DNA of 64,000 nt, from assembly GCA_023457255.1 (NCBI GenBank), contig JAEWMB010000017.1:1-64000 (forward strand), read 5' to 3'. Each line of letters opens with the position of its first letter. Position 1 is the first letter of the stretch. Below are positions 25,602-34,716 of the stretch, piece by piece. Source of the stretch: Bacillota bacterium. Its GTDB lineage: Bacteria; Bacillota; Clostridia; Lachnospirales; Lachnospiraceae. The notes beneath the pieces are model-generated. The model had not been told where the DNA came from. It saw nothing but the letters and a program-made list of their open reading frames with translations, and ran no database searches. A program made the translations under genes and the position numbers.

Positions 25602-26990
25602 CTATTCGGCGCTCTTTTGTTTATTACCAATGCTTAATACCATATTTATGATAATTCCAAAAATTGCTGCACCGGCAACGCACGGAACGCTCATGCCGAA
25701 GAATGGAATATTGCCGCCAAAACCATACTGGCCGCCAAGGCCGATAACCATAATGGTAGAGATAACAGCAATATTTCTGGAGCTGAAAAGATCCACTTTC
25801 TTTTCTACCATAATCGCAATACCCTGCGCTGCGATAGCACCGAATAAGTAAACTTCAAGACCACCAATAACGGCGGTTGGGATAGAATAGATGGCATTTA
25901 CTAATGGTGTAAAGCAGCTTATAATCATTGCAATGACAGCAGCACCAATTAATACAGGAATAGAGAATACTTTTGTTATAGCCATGGCACTGATGTTTTC
26001 ACCGTAATTAGTTCCGGCCGGTCCTCCTACAAAGCCGGATACCAAATCACCGATACCATCCCCGATTAAATTCAGACCAAGCTTGTCTGCAATTGCATAA
26101 CGTTTGGAAGAGTTTTTCTTCTTTGCTAAGTCATTGACATAGATATCAAGCTGATACACATGAGCGGTGGACTCCGGTATCGTCGCGATAGCGATTGGCA
26201 TGATTGCAGCTACTGATATCCAAGATGGTGTTGGTAAGGTAAAGGTAGGAAAAGCAAAGATTCCGGAACCAGAGGCGTCTGGAAGCACTTTGAATAAGTT
26301 AACTCCGGTTACCTGGCTAATAATAAATGCAGTGAAACAACCAAGCAAAGGTCCAAATAGCAGGGGAAGCTGTCCAAGCATTCCTTTTAGGTAGACAGAG
26401 AATAAGATGGTAGAAATTAAGGTTACCAAAGAGATAATCCATGCCATATTATGTGCCATTGCAACTTCGGATTCTGCTACACGAACGGCACCATACGTAT
26501 CGATTGCGATGGAATTTGCGTCAGTGAGAGCATTTCCTGCAAGCGTTAGACCAATTACCATTGCAATAGGGCCGGTAACAGTAGCAGGAAGTATTTTTTC
26601 AATTGCCTGCTGACCAAACCGTTTGATAATAAGACCGGCAATAATAGATACAAGCCCTGACATCATAATACCAAATTGAGCAATCGAGATTTTGTCATTT
26701 AACGGGAGTCCCTCTAAAGATGTAGAAGCCATCAAGCTTCCAATTGCCGCTACATAAGAAAAACTCGAACCATAGTATAACGGGATTTTACGCCCTGTTA
26801 CAACAATAAAACAAATGGTTGCGAGTCCGCTGGCAAAAATAGTAGTTGAAATGTGAAAATTAGTGATGATTGCTACAGCAACCGTCGCTGGAAACATAAC
26901 GATTACTTGCTGAAGGGAATAAAGAAGTAACTTCCATAACGGTGGTCTTTCGTCAGGCAGATATGCACTGAACTGATTGGTTGTTTTCAT
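25602..26990 (-). CDS. NCS2-family uracil/xanthine permease
   Basis: This 462-residue membrane protein has about 12-14 membrane segments. The family motif appears as NYGENISAMAITKVFS and the early YGSSFSYVAAIGSL segment is typical of UraA-like proton symporters. Uracil is the more likely substrate than xanthine, but the sequence alone does not settle it. It begins with a GGAGG site and has its own leader; no pyrimidine gene is adjacent. Confidence 0.85.
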   Translation of the reverse strand: MKTTNQFSAYLPDERPPLWKLLLYSLQQVIVMFPATVAVAIITNFHISTTIFASGLATICFIVVTGRKIPLYYGSSFSYVAAIGSLMASTSLEGLPLNDKISIAQFGIMMSGLVSIIAGLIIKRFGQQAIEKILPATVTGPIAMVIGLTLAGNALTDANSIAIDTYGAVRVAESEVAMAHNMAWIISLVTLISTILFSVYLKGMLGQLPLLFGPLLGCFTAFIISQVTGVNLFKVLPDASGSGIFAFPTFTLPTPSWISVAAIMPIAIATIPESTAHVYQLDIYVNDLAKKKNSSKRYAIADKLGLNLIGDGIGDLVSGFVGGPAGTNYGENISAMAITKVFSIPVLIGAAVIAMIISCFTPLVNAIYSIPTAVIGGLEVYLFGAIAAQGIAIMVEKKVDLFSSRNIAVISTIMVIGLGGQYGFGGNIPFFGMSVPCVAGAAIFGIIINMVLSIGNKQKSAE

Positions 26991-27222
26991 AAAAAATCCT
27001 CCTAGAATAAATCACGATAGAATCATTTCTTGTGTAAGTTAATCTTCTGCTGTATACCTAGTACTTTATGAAGATTTCCTGCGTATTTTTACGTCTCACC
27101 TACTCAGTGTTATTGATTCAGGTTGTCCAATATCTTTTGTACTTGGTAACCCCATGCTTATGGTGTCAGATCCTGTGGATGGAAATGACGCATAGAGATT
27201 TACTAGGCTAGATTATATTATA
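26991..27222 (-). other. Leader and promoter region of the NCS2 permease gene
   Basis: About 230 bp precede the permease start, with TATAAT-type boxes at 27212-27222 on the minus strand. No known purine, PyrR or other riboswitch consensus was recognised. The rest of the gap up to 27457 holds an AT-rich stretch and a CCCC/GGGG hairpin at 27385-27408. Confidence 0.3.
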
Positions 27223-27457
27223 AATACTATAAAAAGAAAAGTTTTAACCCGTTAAGATTTTGCTAAGAAAAAAATAGTCATAATGGATATAAATATTTCA
27301 TGGCAGATAGATATTAACATAACTTTAGTTTGGTAATATACAAAGAGCATCAATATAAAAGTATAAGAAGTTAAAAAGCGGGAATCCCCTTATGATAAAT
27401 CATAGGGGTACTCTATGGATGGAAGGACATTTTTATATAATTTTTGGAAGAAAGAGG

Positions 27458-27486
27458 TTGACATTTTACTTTTTTAGATATATAGT
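27458..27486 (+). promoter_or_regulatory. Promoter of the GntR/ABC operon
   Basis: TTGACA (27458-27463), a 17-bp spacer and TATAGT (27481-27486). The sequence just after it (GTTA...TAAC) may be a weak operator for the GntR protein. Confidence 0.7.
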
Positions 27487-27556
27487 TAGTTACATAAGTG
27501 ATTAACCAGTAAGGGGAGGAACAGAGGAACTGATTACTTTAGGAAAGGAGACTTTC

Positions 27557-27925
27557 ATGAAAATTGATTTTGAAAGTGGTAAGCCAATCTTTCAGCAGAT
27601 AGCAGAGCAAATAGAAGATGCCATATTTATTGGGGCTTTTGAAGAAGGTAGACAAATACCATCTACGACAGAAGTTTCCACGTCGTTTCAAATTAATCCT
27701 GCAACCGTATTAAAAGGAATGAATCAGCTTATGGAAGAAGGAATTTTATATAAGAAAAGAGGGGTTGGCGTGTTTGTCTGTGAAGGTGCAAGAAACCAGA
27801 TTGCTGGTAAAAGGAAAGAAATGTTTTATGAAAATTATGTGGAACGCTTGATAACAGAGGCAAAAAAACTTGATTTAACGAAACAGGAGATTATTGAATT
27901 AATTGAAAGGGGGTTAGCAAAATGA
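27557..27925 (+). CDS. GntR-family regulator, YtrA subgroup
   Basis: This 122-residue protein has a winged helix (IGAFEEGRQIPSTTEVSTSF, QINPATVLKGMNQLMEEGIL) and only a short helical tail, the layout of YtrA regulators that control ABC transporter operons. It overlaps the ATPase gene by 4 bp (ATGA), as expected for an autoregulated operon. Inducers of this group are often cell-wall-active antibiotics or stress, but none is shown here. The start has AAAGGAG upstream. Confidence 0.88.
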   Translation: MKIDFESGKPIFQQIAEQIEDAIFIGAFEEGRQIPSTTEVSTSFQINPATVLKGMNQLMEEGILYKKRGVGVFVCEGARNQIAGKRKEMFYENYVERLITEAKKLDLTKQEIIELIERGLAK

Positions 27926-28791
27926 ATGGAATTTCGATGGAACAGGTAAGTAAAAAATTTGGGAGCATAGCTGCCTTAGACAATATCAATTTATCTTTAC
28001 AATCTGGCAAGATTTATGGTCTGCTTGGTAGAAATGGCGCCGGTAAATCAACTTTACTGAATGTGATATCCAATCGTTTATTTGCAGAGGCAGGGAGAGT
28101 ACTTATTGATGGAGAAACCGCAGCAGAAAATGATGAAGCATTAACTAAGATTTACTATATGAGTGAAGGTAACTGCTATCCTGAAAATTACTCGGTAAAT
28201 GAGGTCTTTCAAGCAGCTAAGTTACTTTACGGTGAATTTGATTTTGAATATGCAAAAAAGCTTTGTACAAAGTTTGATTTAAATGGGAAAAAGAAAATTA
28301 AAGGCTTATCTACCGGATATGGTTCCATCTATAAAATCATTACAGCACTATGTCTGCCGGTACCTTATCTATTTCTAGATGAGCCGGTGCTTGGACTGGA
28401 TGCGAATCATCGGGAGCTATTCTATCAGCTGATTTTAGAAGACTATAACCGGTATGAAAGAACCATAGTTATCTCCACCCACTTGATTGAAGAGGTTTCC
28501 GCTCTTATTGAAGAAGTAATAATTATCAACAAGGGTAAGGTGATTCGTCAGGAGTCATGTGAGAATTTACTAAATTCCGGCTATACCGTTACCGGAAAAG
28601 GTAAAGATATCGAACAGTTTATTCAGGATAAAAATGTATTAAGTGAAAATAGTCTTGGCGGGCTTAGGAGTGTGTGTATCCTAGGAAAGTTAAATCGTGC
28701 GGAGGTTCCGGATACTTTAGAGATTACAAGACTGGATCTTCAGAAGTTATTTATCAATCTTACAAGGGAGATGGAGGGGGTGACAGAATGA
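27922..28791 (+). CDS. ABC transporter ATP-binding protein (YtrB-like)
   Basis: This 289-residue ATPase has Walker A GRNGAGKST near residue 40 and Walker B YLFLDEPVLGLDAN; the signature is degenerate (GLSTGYGSIYK in place of LSGGQ), and the H-loop is VISTHLIEEVS. It overlaps the regulator upstream and the permease downstream by 4 bp each, so all three genes are coupled. Substrate unknown. Confidence 0.88.
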   Translation: MNGISMEQVSKKFGSIAALDNINLSLQSGKIYGLLGRNGAGKSTLLNVISNRLFAEAGRVLIDGETAAENDEALTKIYYMSEGNCYPENYSVNEVFQAAKLLYGEFDFEYAKKLCTKFDLNGKKKIKGLSTGYGSIYKIITALCLPVPYLFLDEPVLGLDANHRELFYQLILEDYNRYERTIVISTHLIEEVSALIEEVIIINKGKVIRQESCENLLNSGYTVTGKGKDIEQFIQDKNVLSENSLGGLRSVCILGKLNRAEVPDTLEITRLDLQKLFINLTREMEGVTE

Positions 28792-29522
28792 GATTAAGTA
28801 GAGCCTTTAAGTTTCAAATAAGGGAAATAAGAAAACCAATTGCTTCTTTCTACGGGATATTATTTCTGCTTGTTTTTCTTTTTACTGTTCTTGCATACAC
28901 CTCAACTAATGAGAATATAAGATTTGCAGGATTTGAGCTGTGTACAGCCGTGATGTTGTTTGTAACAATGCTTTCCATGATTCGGTCTGATTTTCTCTTG
29001 TTTTTGCAGCATGGATATTCAAGGAAAACACTATTTCTTAGTACGATGTTATGCTTAATATCTACCTCGGCGGTGGTAACGGTAATAGAGATAATTCTCT
29101 ATCGGGTATTCAGTCAACTCTTACCATATGAAGGAATGTTTTTACAAAGTTATGGAGCCGCTTATATTATTGATGCCGGAGTAAAAGGTATACTTGATGA
29201 GTACTTGTGGAAATTTTTTATTTACATCTTAGCAGGCACTATTGGTATTTTTATTTCTCTTCTTTATTACCGTATGAATAAATTACAAAAGACAATCGTC
29301 AGCGTAGGTGTTCCGGCTGTGATTACCGTTGTATTTCCACTTTTGGATAATTATCTGTTTTCCGGTGCACTAACTAGATTGGTATTAAAGATTATGTCTT
29401 TTTATAGCGGATATAGCTTTGGCCGGGAACCATATATTAATATGCTATGCAATGCCATGCTATCTGCATTATTTGGTGGTTTAAGCTACCTGCTGCTAAG
29501 GAAATGCAATTACAAAAAATAA
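28788..29522 (+). CDS. ABC transporter membrane subunit of the GntR operon
   Basis: This 244-residue protein has about six hydrophobic segments (for example GILFLLVFLFTVLAYTS and FFIYILAGTIGIFISLLYY). The ATG at 28788 overlaps the ATPase stop and follows GGAGGGGG. It is not closely like any named permease. It is followed by a strong terminator, so it closes the operon. Confidence 0.8.
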   Translation: MRLSRAFKFQIREIRKPIASFYGILFLLVFLFTVLAYTSTNENIRFAGFELCTAVMLFVTMLSMIRSDFLLFLQHGYSRKTLFLSTMLCLISTSAVVTVIEIILYRVFSQLLPYEGMFLQSYGAAYIIDAGVKGILDEYLWKFFIYILAGTIGIFISLLYYRMNKLQKTIVSVGVPAVITVVFPLLDNYLFSGALTRLVLKIMSFYSGYSFGREPYINMLCNAMLSALFGGLSYLLLRKCNYKK

Positions 29523-29559
29523 AACCTTTCTTATAAATATTACGGATGCTGTGTTAGAT

Positions 29560-29632
29560 AAAAGTGAGAAACATTTCAAGTTTCCAGAGGGAATGCTTAT
29601 TTTCTGGAAAGTCTAAAGTTTCTCACTTTTTA
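29560..29632. terminator. Terminator of the GntR/ABC operon
   Basis: AAAAGTGAGAAAC (29560-29572) pairs with GTTTCTCACTTTT (29618-29630), with an inner TTTCCAGA/TCTGGAAA stem. It lies between convergent genes. Confidence 0.8.
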
Positions 29633-29663
29633 TGTTTTACTTCATCTTTGTGGAATCTTACAG

Positions 29664-30842
29664 CTATTCCGGTCTATGCGCTTGATAAACAATTTTTCCA
29701 TCAATAATAGTATAGAGGCAATTTGTAAAGATTTCCAAAGGATTCCCGTCAAAAATGGCGATATCCGCATCTTTTCCTGTCTCTAGGCTGCCTATTCGAT
29801 GATCCACTCTACATATTTTTGCGGCATTTATAGTAATTGCCCTTAGTCCATCCTCCATTGGTAAACCATTTTTAACCGCCAGTCCGGTACAAAACGGTAA
29901 GGTTTGTACCAGGCTTACCGGATGATCGGTAGTAATGGAAACCATAACCCCGGCCTTGCTTAGTTCACCCGCAGTCTTAAAGCCCATGTTTTGTACTTCA
30001 ATTTTATTCCGGGAGGCAAGGTCGGGTCCAACAATGGCAGGAAAACCAGAAGATAGGATTTCATCTATAATAAGGTGACCTTCACTGCAATGATCGAGAG
30101 TTATATCAAGATCGAACTCTTTTGCAATCCTTATTGCAGTTAAGATATCGTCTGTTCGATGGACATGTGCTTTTAAGGGAATTTTTTTCTCAAGGACCGG
30201 AATCCATGGCTCTAATCGAAAGTCCTCTTCAAATTCTTCTAAGTCTTCTTTTGCCTTTCGCTTTTTCTTTTGATATTGCTTTGCTTTCCATAATTCCTCC
30301 CGGAGTAAAAAGGCAATACCCATTCGTGTAAAGGGCATCTTATCCTGACCTCCATAAAAGACCTTCGGATTTTCACCAAATGCAACTTTCATAGCTGCCG
30401 GGTTCAATAAAGCTAAATCTTCGATACATCTGGAGCCTGCTGTCTTTAAGAAAACAAATTGTCCGCCTACCACATTGGAACTCCCCGGTCCGACCATAAT
30501 TCCTGTAATACCTGCCCGAACAGCATCATGAAAGGCTGGATCAAGCGGATTAATTGCATCAATACCCCGAAGATATGGAGTTACCGGATTACTTGTCTCA
30601 TTCGTATCATCACTCTCACTTCCTTTTTTTTCTTCGGCGATGCCAACATGACAATGAGCTTCGATTAATCCCGGCATCACAATACAATTGGATGCAGGTA
30701 TGGTGGTAAGCGAATCCGTCTCACGGATTGCAATGGAAGGTGCAATTTCTTTAATTTTTCCGTCCTCTATTAAAAGGTCGCCGGGTTCGTACGTTACCCC
30801 GGACATCGTTAAAATAATTCCATGCTTAATTAATAGTTTCAT
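29664..30842 (-). CDS. Amidohydrolase (imidazolonepropionase-like)
   Basis: This 392-residue cytoplasmic enzyme belongs to the metal-dependent amidohydrolase superfamily. Metal ligands are seen in IEAHCHVG, KAHVHR, LDHCSEGH and STITTDHPV-like SITTDHP. The N-terminal composite strand domain and C-terminal GKDADIAIFDGNPLE are typical. Related proteins hydrolyse cyclic amides, dipeptides or imidazolones; the substrate is unknown. It is alone on the minus strand. Confidence 0.85.
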   Translation of the reverse strand: MKLLIKHGIILTMSGVTYEPGDLLIEDGKIKEIAPSIAIRETDSLTTIPASNCIVMPGLIEAHCHVGIAEEKKGSESDDTNETSNPVTPYLRGIDAINPLDPAFHDAVRAGITGIMVGPGSSNVVGGQFVFLKTAGSRCIEDLALLNPAAMKVAFGENPKVFYGGQDKMPFTRMGIAFLLREELWKAKQYQKKKRKAKEDLEEFEEDFRLEPWIPVLEKKIPLKAHVHRTDDILTAIRIAKEFDLDITLDHCSEGHLIIDEILSSGFPAIVGPDLASRNKIEVQNMGFKTAGELSKAGVMVSITTDHPVSLVQTLPFCTGLAVKNGLPMEDGLRAITINAAKICRVDHRIGSLETGKDADIAIFDGNPLEIFTNCLYTIIDGKIVYQAHRPE

Positions 30843-31059
30843 AGCGGCTCCTTAGTTCGCCATAAGAGTAAGTACTGCTCTATGGCAATTAATTTATTTA
30901 TGGCATTACCTCATTTACTAAAAGAAATCTCTAAAAATCGGTAAAAATGAGTTTCTTGTTTTACATAACTTTAAAAAGTTTTAGTGAGAGGTTATATTAC
31001 ATGTGTAGTATTAACAGACAATATAAAAATATTTAGGTGAATTTACATTCGAATTTCTT

Positions 31060-31088
31060 TTGACTTGTATAATAAAAAACGGTATGCT
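31060..31088 (+). promoter_or_regulatory. Possible promoter of the dCMP deaminase gene
   Basis: TTGACT (31060-31065), a 17-bp spacer and TATGCT (31083-31088). Nothing else is seen in the gap 30843-31242. Confidence 0.45.
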
Positions 31089-31242
31089 ATTCTAGGTGAT
31101 AACAGAGAATATTGTTTTATTTTAGGGTGGCAAGAATTATAAATAGCCGTCATAGTATGACCACTTCTGCAAGCAAATTTGAAAAAGCAGGTTGATTTTT
31201 TAAGTATGACAGGCACTATAATGCCGGAATAGGAGTAAACAT

Positions 31243-31731
31243 ATGGAACGTAGAGATAAAGTAAATTATTATCTTGATATTGCAGAAACTGTTTCCAAGC
31301 GCAGTACATGTCTTAGAAGAATTTATGGAGCGGTGATTGTCAATAATGATGAAATTATTGCAACCGGCTACGTGGGAGCTCCAAGAGGAAGGGCAAACTG
31401 TACAGATTTAAATTACTGTATACGCACCAAGCTTTCGGTACCACGTGGAGAACGTTATGAATTATGCCGCAGTGTGCATGCCGAGGCAAATGCAATTATC
31501 AGTGCACCCAGAGAAAAGATGCTTGGTGCAACGCTTTACCTGGTGGGATTTGAGATGCCGGATATGACTTATATCCAAGATGCAAATAGCTGCTCTATGT
31601 GTAAGCGAATGATTATTAACGCAGGAATCGAAACAGTGATAATCAGAGATAATAAAGAGGACTATCGTAAGATTGAAGTAAATGAATGGATTGAGGATGA
31701 CGAATCCTTAGATGGCGTGAGAGGGTATTAG
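31243..31731 (+). CDS. Deoxycytidylate deaminase (ComEB/dCMP deaminase family)
   Basis: This 162-residue zinc enzyme converts dCMP to dUMP for thymidylate synthesis. The zinc site is His79-Ala-Glu81 in CRSVHAEANAI with Cys117 and Cys120 in SCSMCKRM; the usual proline before the first cysteine is Ser. The region YVGAPRGRANCTD matches the dCMP deaminase family. The start has AGGAG upstream. The serine hydrolase gene follows after 98 bp. Confidence 0.9.
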   Translation: MERRDKVNYYLDIAETVSKRSTCLRRIYGAVIVNNDEIIATGYVGAPRGRANCTDLNYCIRTKLSVPRGERYELCRSVHAEANAIISAPREKMLGATLYLVGFEMPDMTYIQDANSCSMCKRMIINAGIETVIIRDNKEDYRKIEVNEWIEDDESLDGVRGY

Positions 31732-31829
31732 CAACCGTCTATTTAGGTGGCGCTGCCGGTGATAAGTTACATAGGCACAGCAGAAGAAAACGAAAGAATA
31801 TTAAGTTCTACTTTTGGAAGGAGTAAGAA

Positions 31830-33248
31830 ATGAGTAAGACAGAGAATAAAGCAAGGATACCGGAAAAGGCAGTGAAGTCATTTCTGAAACAGATACAGGC
31901 TGACCGAGTAAATCTGCATGGTTTTCTCATGATGTTAGAAGATGAGATAATCTATGAGGGCTATTGGGCACCTTTTCATAAGGAATCGATGCATCGGATG
32001 TATTCTGTAGGAAAAAGCTTTACTTCGATTGCAATAGGGCTGCTGGCAGAAGAGGGAAAGATAAAGTTAGAGGACACTATCTGCACTTATTTTGAAGATA
32101 AGTTACCGAAGGAGGGAGTACACCCATGGATTAAAGAAACAACAATTCGTGATATGCTCTGCATGACAACAGCTCACCATGCAACGACCTATAAGAGATA
32201 CCCGGGAGATGACTGGGTAAAATCTTTCTTTCATGTGGAGCCTACTCATAAGCCGGGTACTATCTTTTCCTATGATACTTCCTCTACTCATGTATTATCC
32301 GCATTGGTTGAGAAGCTTACCGGAATGGAATTATTGGATTATTTAAGAATAAAATTCTTAGACCGTATTGGATTTTCTAAAGATGCAACAATCTTAAAAG
32401 ATCCGATGGGAGTTTCTCAAGGAGGCTCCGGACTGATTTGTACATTGAGGGATTTAGGATTGGTAGCCAATGTATGTCTTCATATGGGTGAGTATCAAGG
32501 GGAACAGCTCTTACCGGGAGAATTCTTGCTGGAGGCAACAAAAAAGCAGGTAGACACTGTGTTACAGCCATTTCTTGATGAGCAGTTTGGCTATGGTTAT
32601 CAAATCTGGAAGACCAGACATGATGGATTTTGCTTCTACGGTATGGGCGGACAGCTTGCCGTATGTTTCCCGCAGCATGGCTTAGTATTTGCTACCATGG
32701 CAGATACACAAGGCTCACCGGACGGACTTAAAAATATTTACGATGCCTTTTATCAGCAAATATATCCTTATTTGGAGAATGTGGTATCAGAAGAACCAGA
32801 GGAGTCCCTTTCTGACATGACCCGGCAATTAAAGCTGCCGGTCGCATCTTCTATGTTCAAGCCTTATGAAAAAGAGAAGAAAGCAATGGTACAAAGTTAT
32901 AGCTTGCAGCCAAATCAGATGGGGTTAGAAGCACTGACAGTTACTATAGATGGGGAAACAGGGTACTTTGATTACACGATGAAACAAAAGTCGCATCGGT
33001 TGGCATTTCATTTAAAGGATGCATCCTATCAAAAATTTCCTGACACCCGGTTTGAGTGCATGTGTTCCGGAGTATGGCTTTTAGAAGATGTACTTTATAT
33101 CAAGGCAAATATCATCGAAGAGTGTTTTGCTTCTCTGAATATATTACTTGTATTTAGGGAGGATACCGTGACCGTCGGTATGAAGAGAGTAGCAGAGTTG
33201 TTCTTACAGGATTACGAAGGATTTGCTACCGGAGCAAAAATCGATTAG
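31830..33248 (+). CDS. Serine hydrolase, beta-lactamase class C-like
   Basis: This 472-residue protein has the penicillin-binding-like fold: Ser59-x-x-Lys62 in MYSVGKSFTSIA and a tyrosine in FSYDTSSTHVL in place of the YxN motif. No signal peptide is present, so it is cytoplasmic and more likely an esterase than a cell-wall enzyme. The last ~140 residues form an extra domain of unknown role. The start has AAGGAG upstream and a strong terminator follows the stop. Confidence 0.82.
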   Translation: MSKTENKARIPEKAVKSFLKQIQADRVNLHGFLMMLEDEIIYEGYWAPFHKESMHRMYSVGKSFTSIAIGLLAEEGKIKLEDTICTYFEDKLPKEGVHPWIKETTIRDMLCMTTAHHATTYKRYPGDDWVKSFFHVEPTHKPGTIFSYDTSSTHVLSALVEKLTGMELLDYLRIKFLDRIGFSKDATILKDPMGVSQGGSGLICTLRDLGLVANVCLHMGEYQGEQLLPGEFLLEATKKQVDTVLQPFLDEQFGYGYQIWKTRHDGFCFYGMGGQLAVCFPQHGLVFATMADTQGSPDGLKNIYDAFYQQIYPYLENVVSEEPEESLSDMTRQLKLPVASSMFKPYEKEKKAMVQSYSLQPNQMGLEALTVTIDGETGYFDYTMKQKSHRLAFHLKDASYQKFPDTRFECMCSGVWLLEDVLYIKANIIEECFASLNILLVFREDTVTVGMKRVAELFLQDYEGFATGAKID

Positions 33249-33264
33249 AGACTAAAAGTAAATC

Positions 33265-33315
33265 AGCTAGAGTAAAGTAAGAAGAATCCTTATCTTATTT
33301 ACTCTAGCTTTTTTT
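33265..33315 (+). terminator. Terminator after the serine hydrolase
   Basis: AGCTAGAGTAAA from 33265 pairs with TTTACTCTAGCT ending at 33309, extended by TAAGA/TCTTA with one bulge, and followed by a T-run. Confidence 0.85.
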
Positions 33316-33395
33316 GATATACCTGCCTAGATAAAAATAGAAAAAATGATTTTTATTTTTGTAATAAGGAGTATGAGAACAAATGCGAAGAGGCA

Positions 33396-34418
33396 TTAAA
33401 CAACCGGCTGCCAGTTATCTTCTCCGCCAAGTACGCGTTGTGAAGAATAATATTCTAAGATAGCCGGGTTATCTAGCTGTTTGCAAAATGGAGTTCTCCT
33501 CTTATTGTTCTTATATGCCTCAGAAAGGGGATATGCACCAGGACCGTAATTTCCATATTCAATATAGGAAGAGGTGAGCTCGGCATTTGCTCTTCCCCAA
33601 TTATGCCAGCCCTCCGGTTTGATATGGGCTGCCAATTCACAGCAAAGAAATGCTGTTTTTGCATAATCTCTCCATGGACGGCCAAGGTAGACAGAAGCTT
33701 CTTTGTCGTCGCTCGTTAGCTTGCACTGATAAAAGACAAAACCGTATTCCTGAGACATCGGTGTACTGGCAGCCGTAATAAAGGAGCCGCTTTCACTTTC
33801 AAGCTTTTTAGAGAAGATCTCACAATTTGAAAAATAAGCGGTGTTCGGACCAAAGATAAAATCAACATCTCCGCAGATATAACAAGTATCAAAATAATTT
33901 CTGCGGTTAGGATAATAAATTGGAACGGCAGAGTTTAAAAAAGCTTCTGGCAGCATCAGACGCTTCATGATACCCGGATTTAAGTCTCCTGCAAAAATTG
34001 TATCCTGAGACCCAAGAAAACGGCAGTCTTTCAATACTGTTCGGTCGGAGGCAATGTATACCGCAAGTGCTTGCCCGGCTACCTTTCCATTACCCGCACA
34101 ATTTTCAAAGGTAATATTTTCAACATAGATATCCTTTCCTGCAAACATAACGGTTGCAGAGTTGAAGGTACCATATTCACTGCCGTCCTCCCGTAAAGTC
34201 TTTGCTCCATCTCCGTAACGGATTATTGTCTCCTTTGCGGCTTCACCAATGAGGTTAATATTTTCTTTGCGAATAAAAACTTTTTCATGATAGACACCAG
34301 GTTTTAGATAGATTGTTACCGGATAATCCCGTTCATCCGGAATATGGTAAATTGCTTCCTGCAAAGATGCAAATGCACCGCTTCCATCTTTTGCAACCAG
34401 AATCGTTTGTTCCTTCAT
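33396..34418 (-). CDS. Pectin methylesterase (CE8), cytoplasmic form
   Basis: This 340-residue enzyme removes methyl esters from galacturonate. Right-handed beta-helix motifs are GQALAVYIA, CRFLGSQDTIFAG (Asp and Gln of the site), GDVDFIFG (catalytic Asp) and YLGRPWRDYAK (Arg and Trp). No signal peptide is present, unlike most secreted pectinesterases, so it probably acts on imported pectic oligosaccharides. It is divergent from the AraC sensor gene, which likely controls it. The start has AGGATGAC/AAAGGATG upstream. Confidence 0.92.
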   Translation of the reverse strand: MKEQTILVAKDGSGAFASLQEAIYHIPDERDYPVTIYLKPGVYHEKVFIRKENINLIGEAAKETIIRYGDGAKTLREDGSEYGTFNSATVMFAGKDIYVENITFENCAGNGKVAGQALAVYIASDRTVLKDCRFLGSQDTIFAGDLNPGIMKRLMLPEAFLNSAVPIYYPNRRNYFDTCYICGDVDFIFGPNTAYFSNCEIFSKKLESESGSFITAASTPMSQEYGFVFYQCKLTSDDKEASVYLGRPWRDYAKTAFLCCELAAHIKPEGWHNWGRANAELTSSYIEYGNYGPGAYPLSEAYKNNKRRTPFCKQLDNPAILEYYSSQRVLGGEDNWQPVV

Positions 34419-34575
34419 ATATTGTCATCCTTTCCTCTAAATTAAATTATTGTTGCCGGGAATTTTAGATTACATTGGGGAAATGCTCTACCCAAGCATA
34501 TAAAACAATGGCTTTTTCATCAATATCAAATTTTTGCAATACCATCGAATTCTTGATATTTCCCTGAACCTGACA

Positions 34576-34605
34576 TTGATAGAAAGTCTTCTTTCTTGTT
34601 ATAAT
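34576..34605 (+). promoter_or_regulatory. Promoter of the AraC sensor-regulator gene
   Basis: TTGATA (34576-34581), an 18-bp spacer and TATAAT (34600-34605), in the 298-bp region shared with the divergent pectin methylesterase gene. Confidence 0.65.
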
Positions 34606-34716
34606 AATTTTACTATACAGAAAATGCTAATGAACTTTTTGAGTCCGTTAAAAGGGGTTGGGGAATAAAAGTAACTTTAACTTTATGGAAGAATACGAGT
34701 GGCGAGGAGAAGGCAT

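Noticed and set aside
26991..27222. Possible purine riboswitch before the NCS2 permease
   Set aside because: The conserved loop sequences of the purine class are not present, so only an unnamed leader is recorded.
31043..31309. Minus-strand ORF of 88 codons before the dCMP deaminase
   Set aside because: It overlaps the start and promoter of the deaminase and has no recognisable motif.
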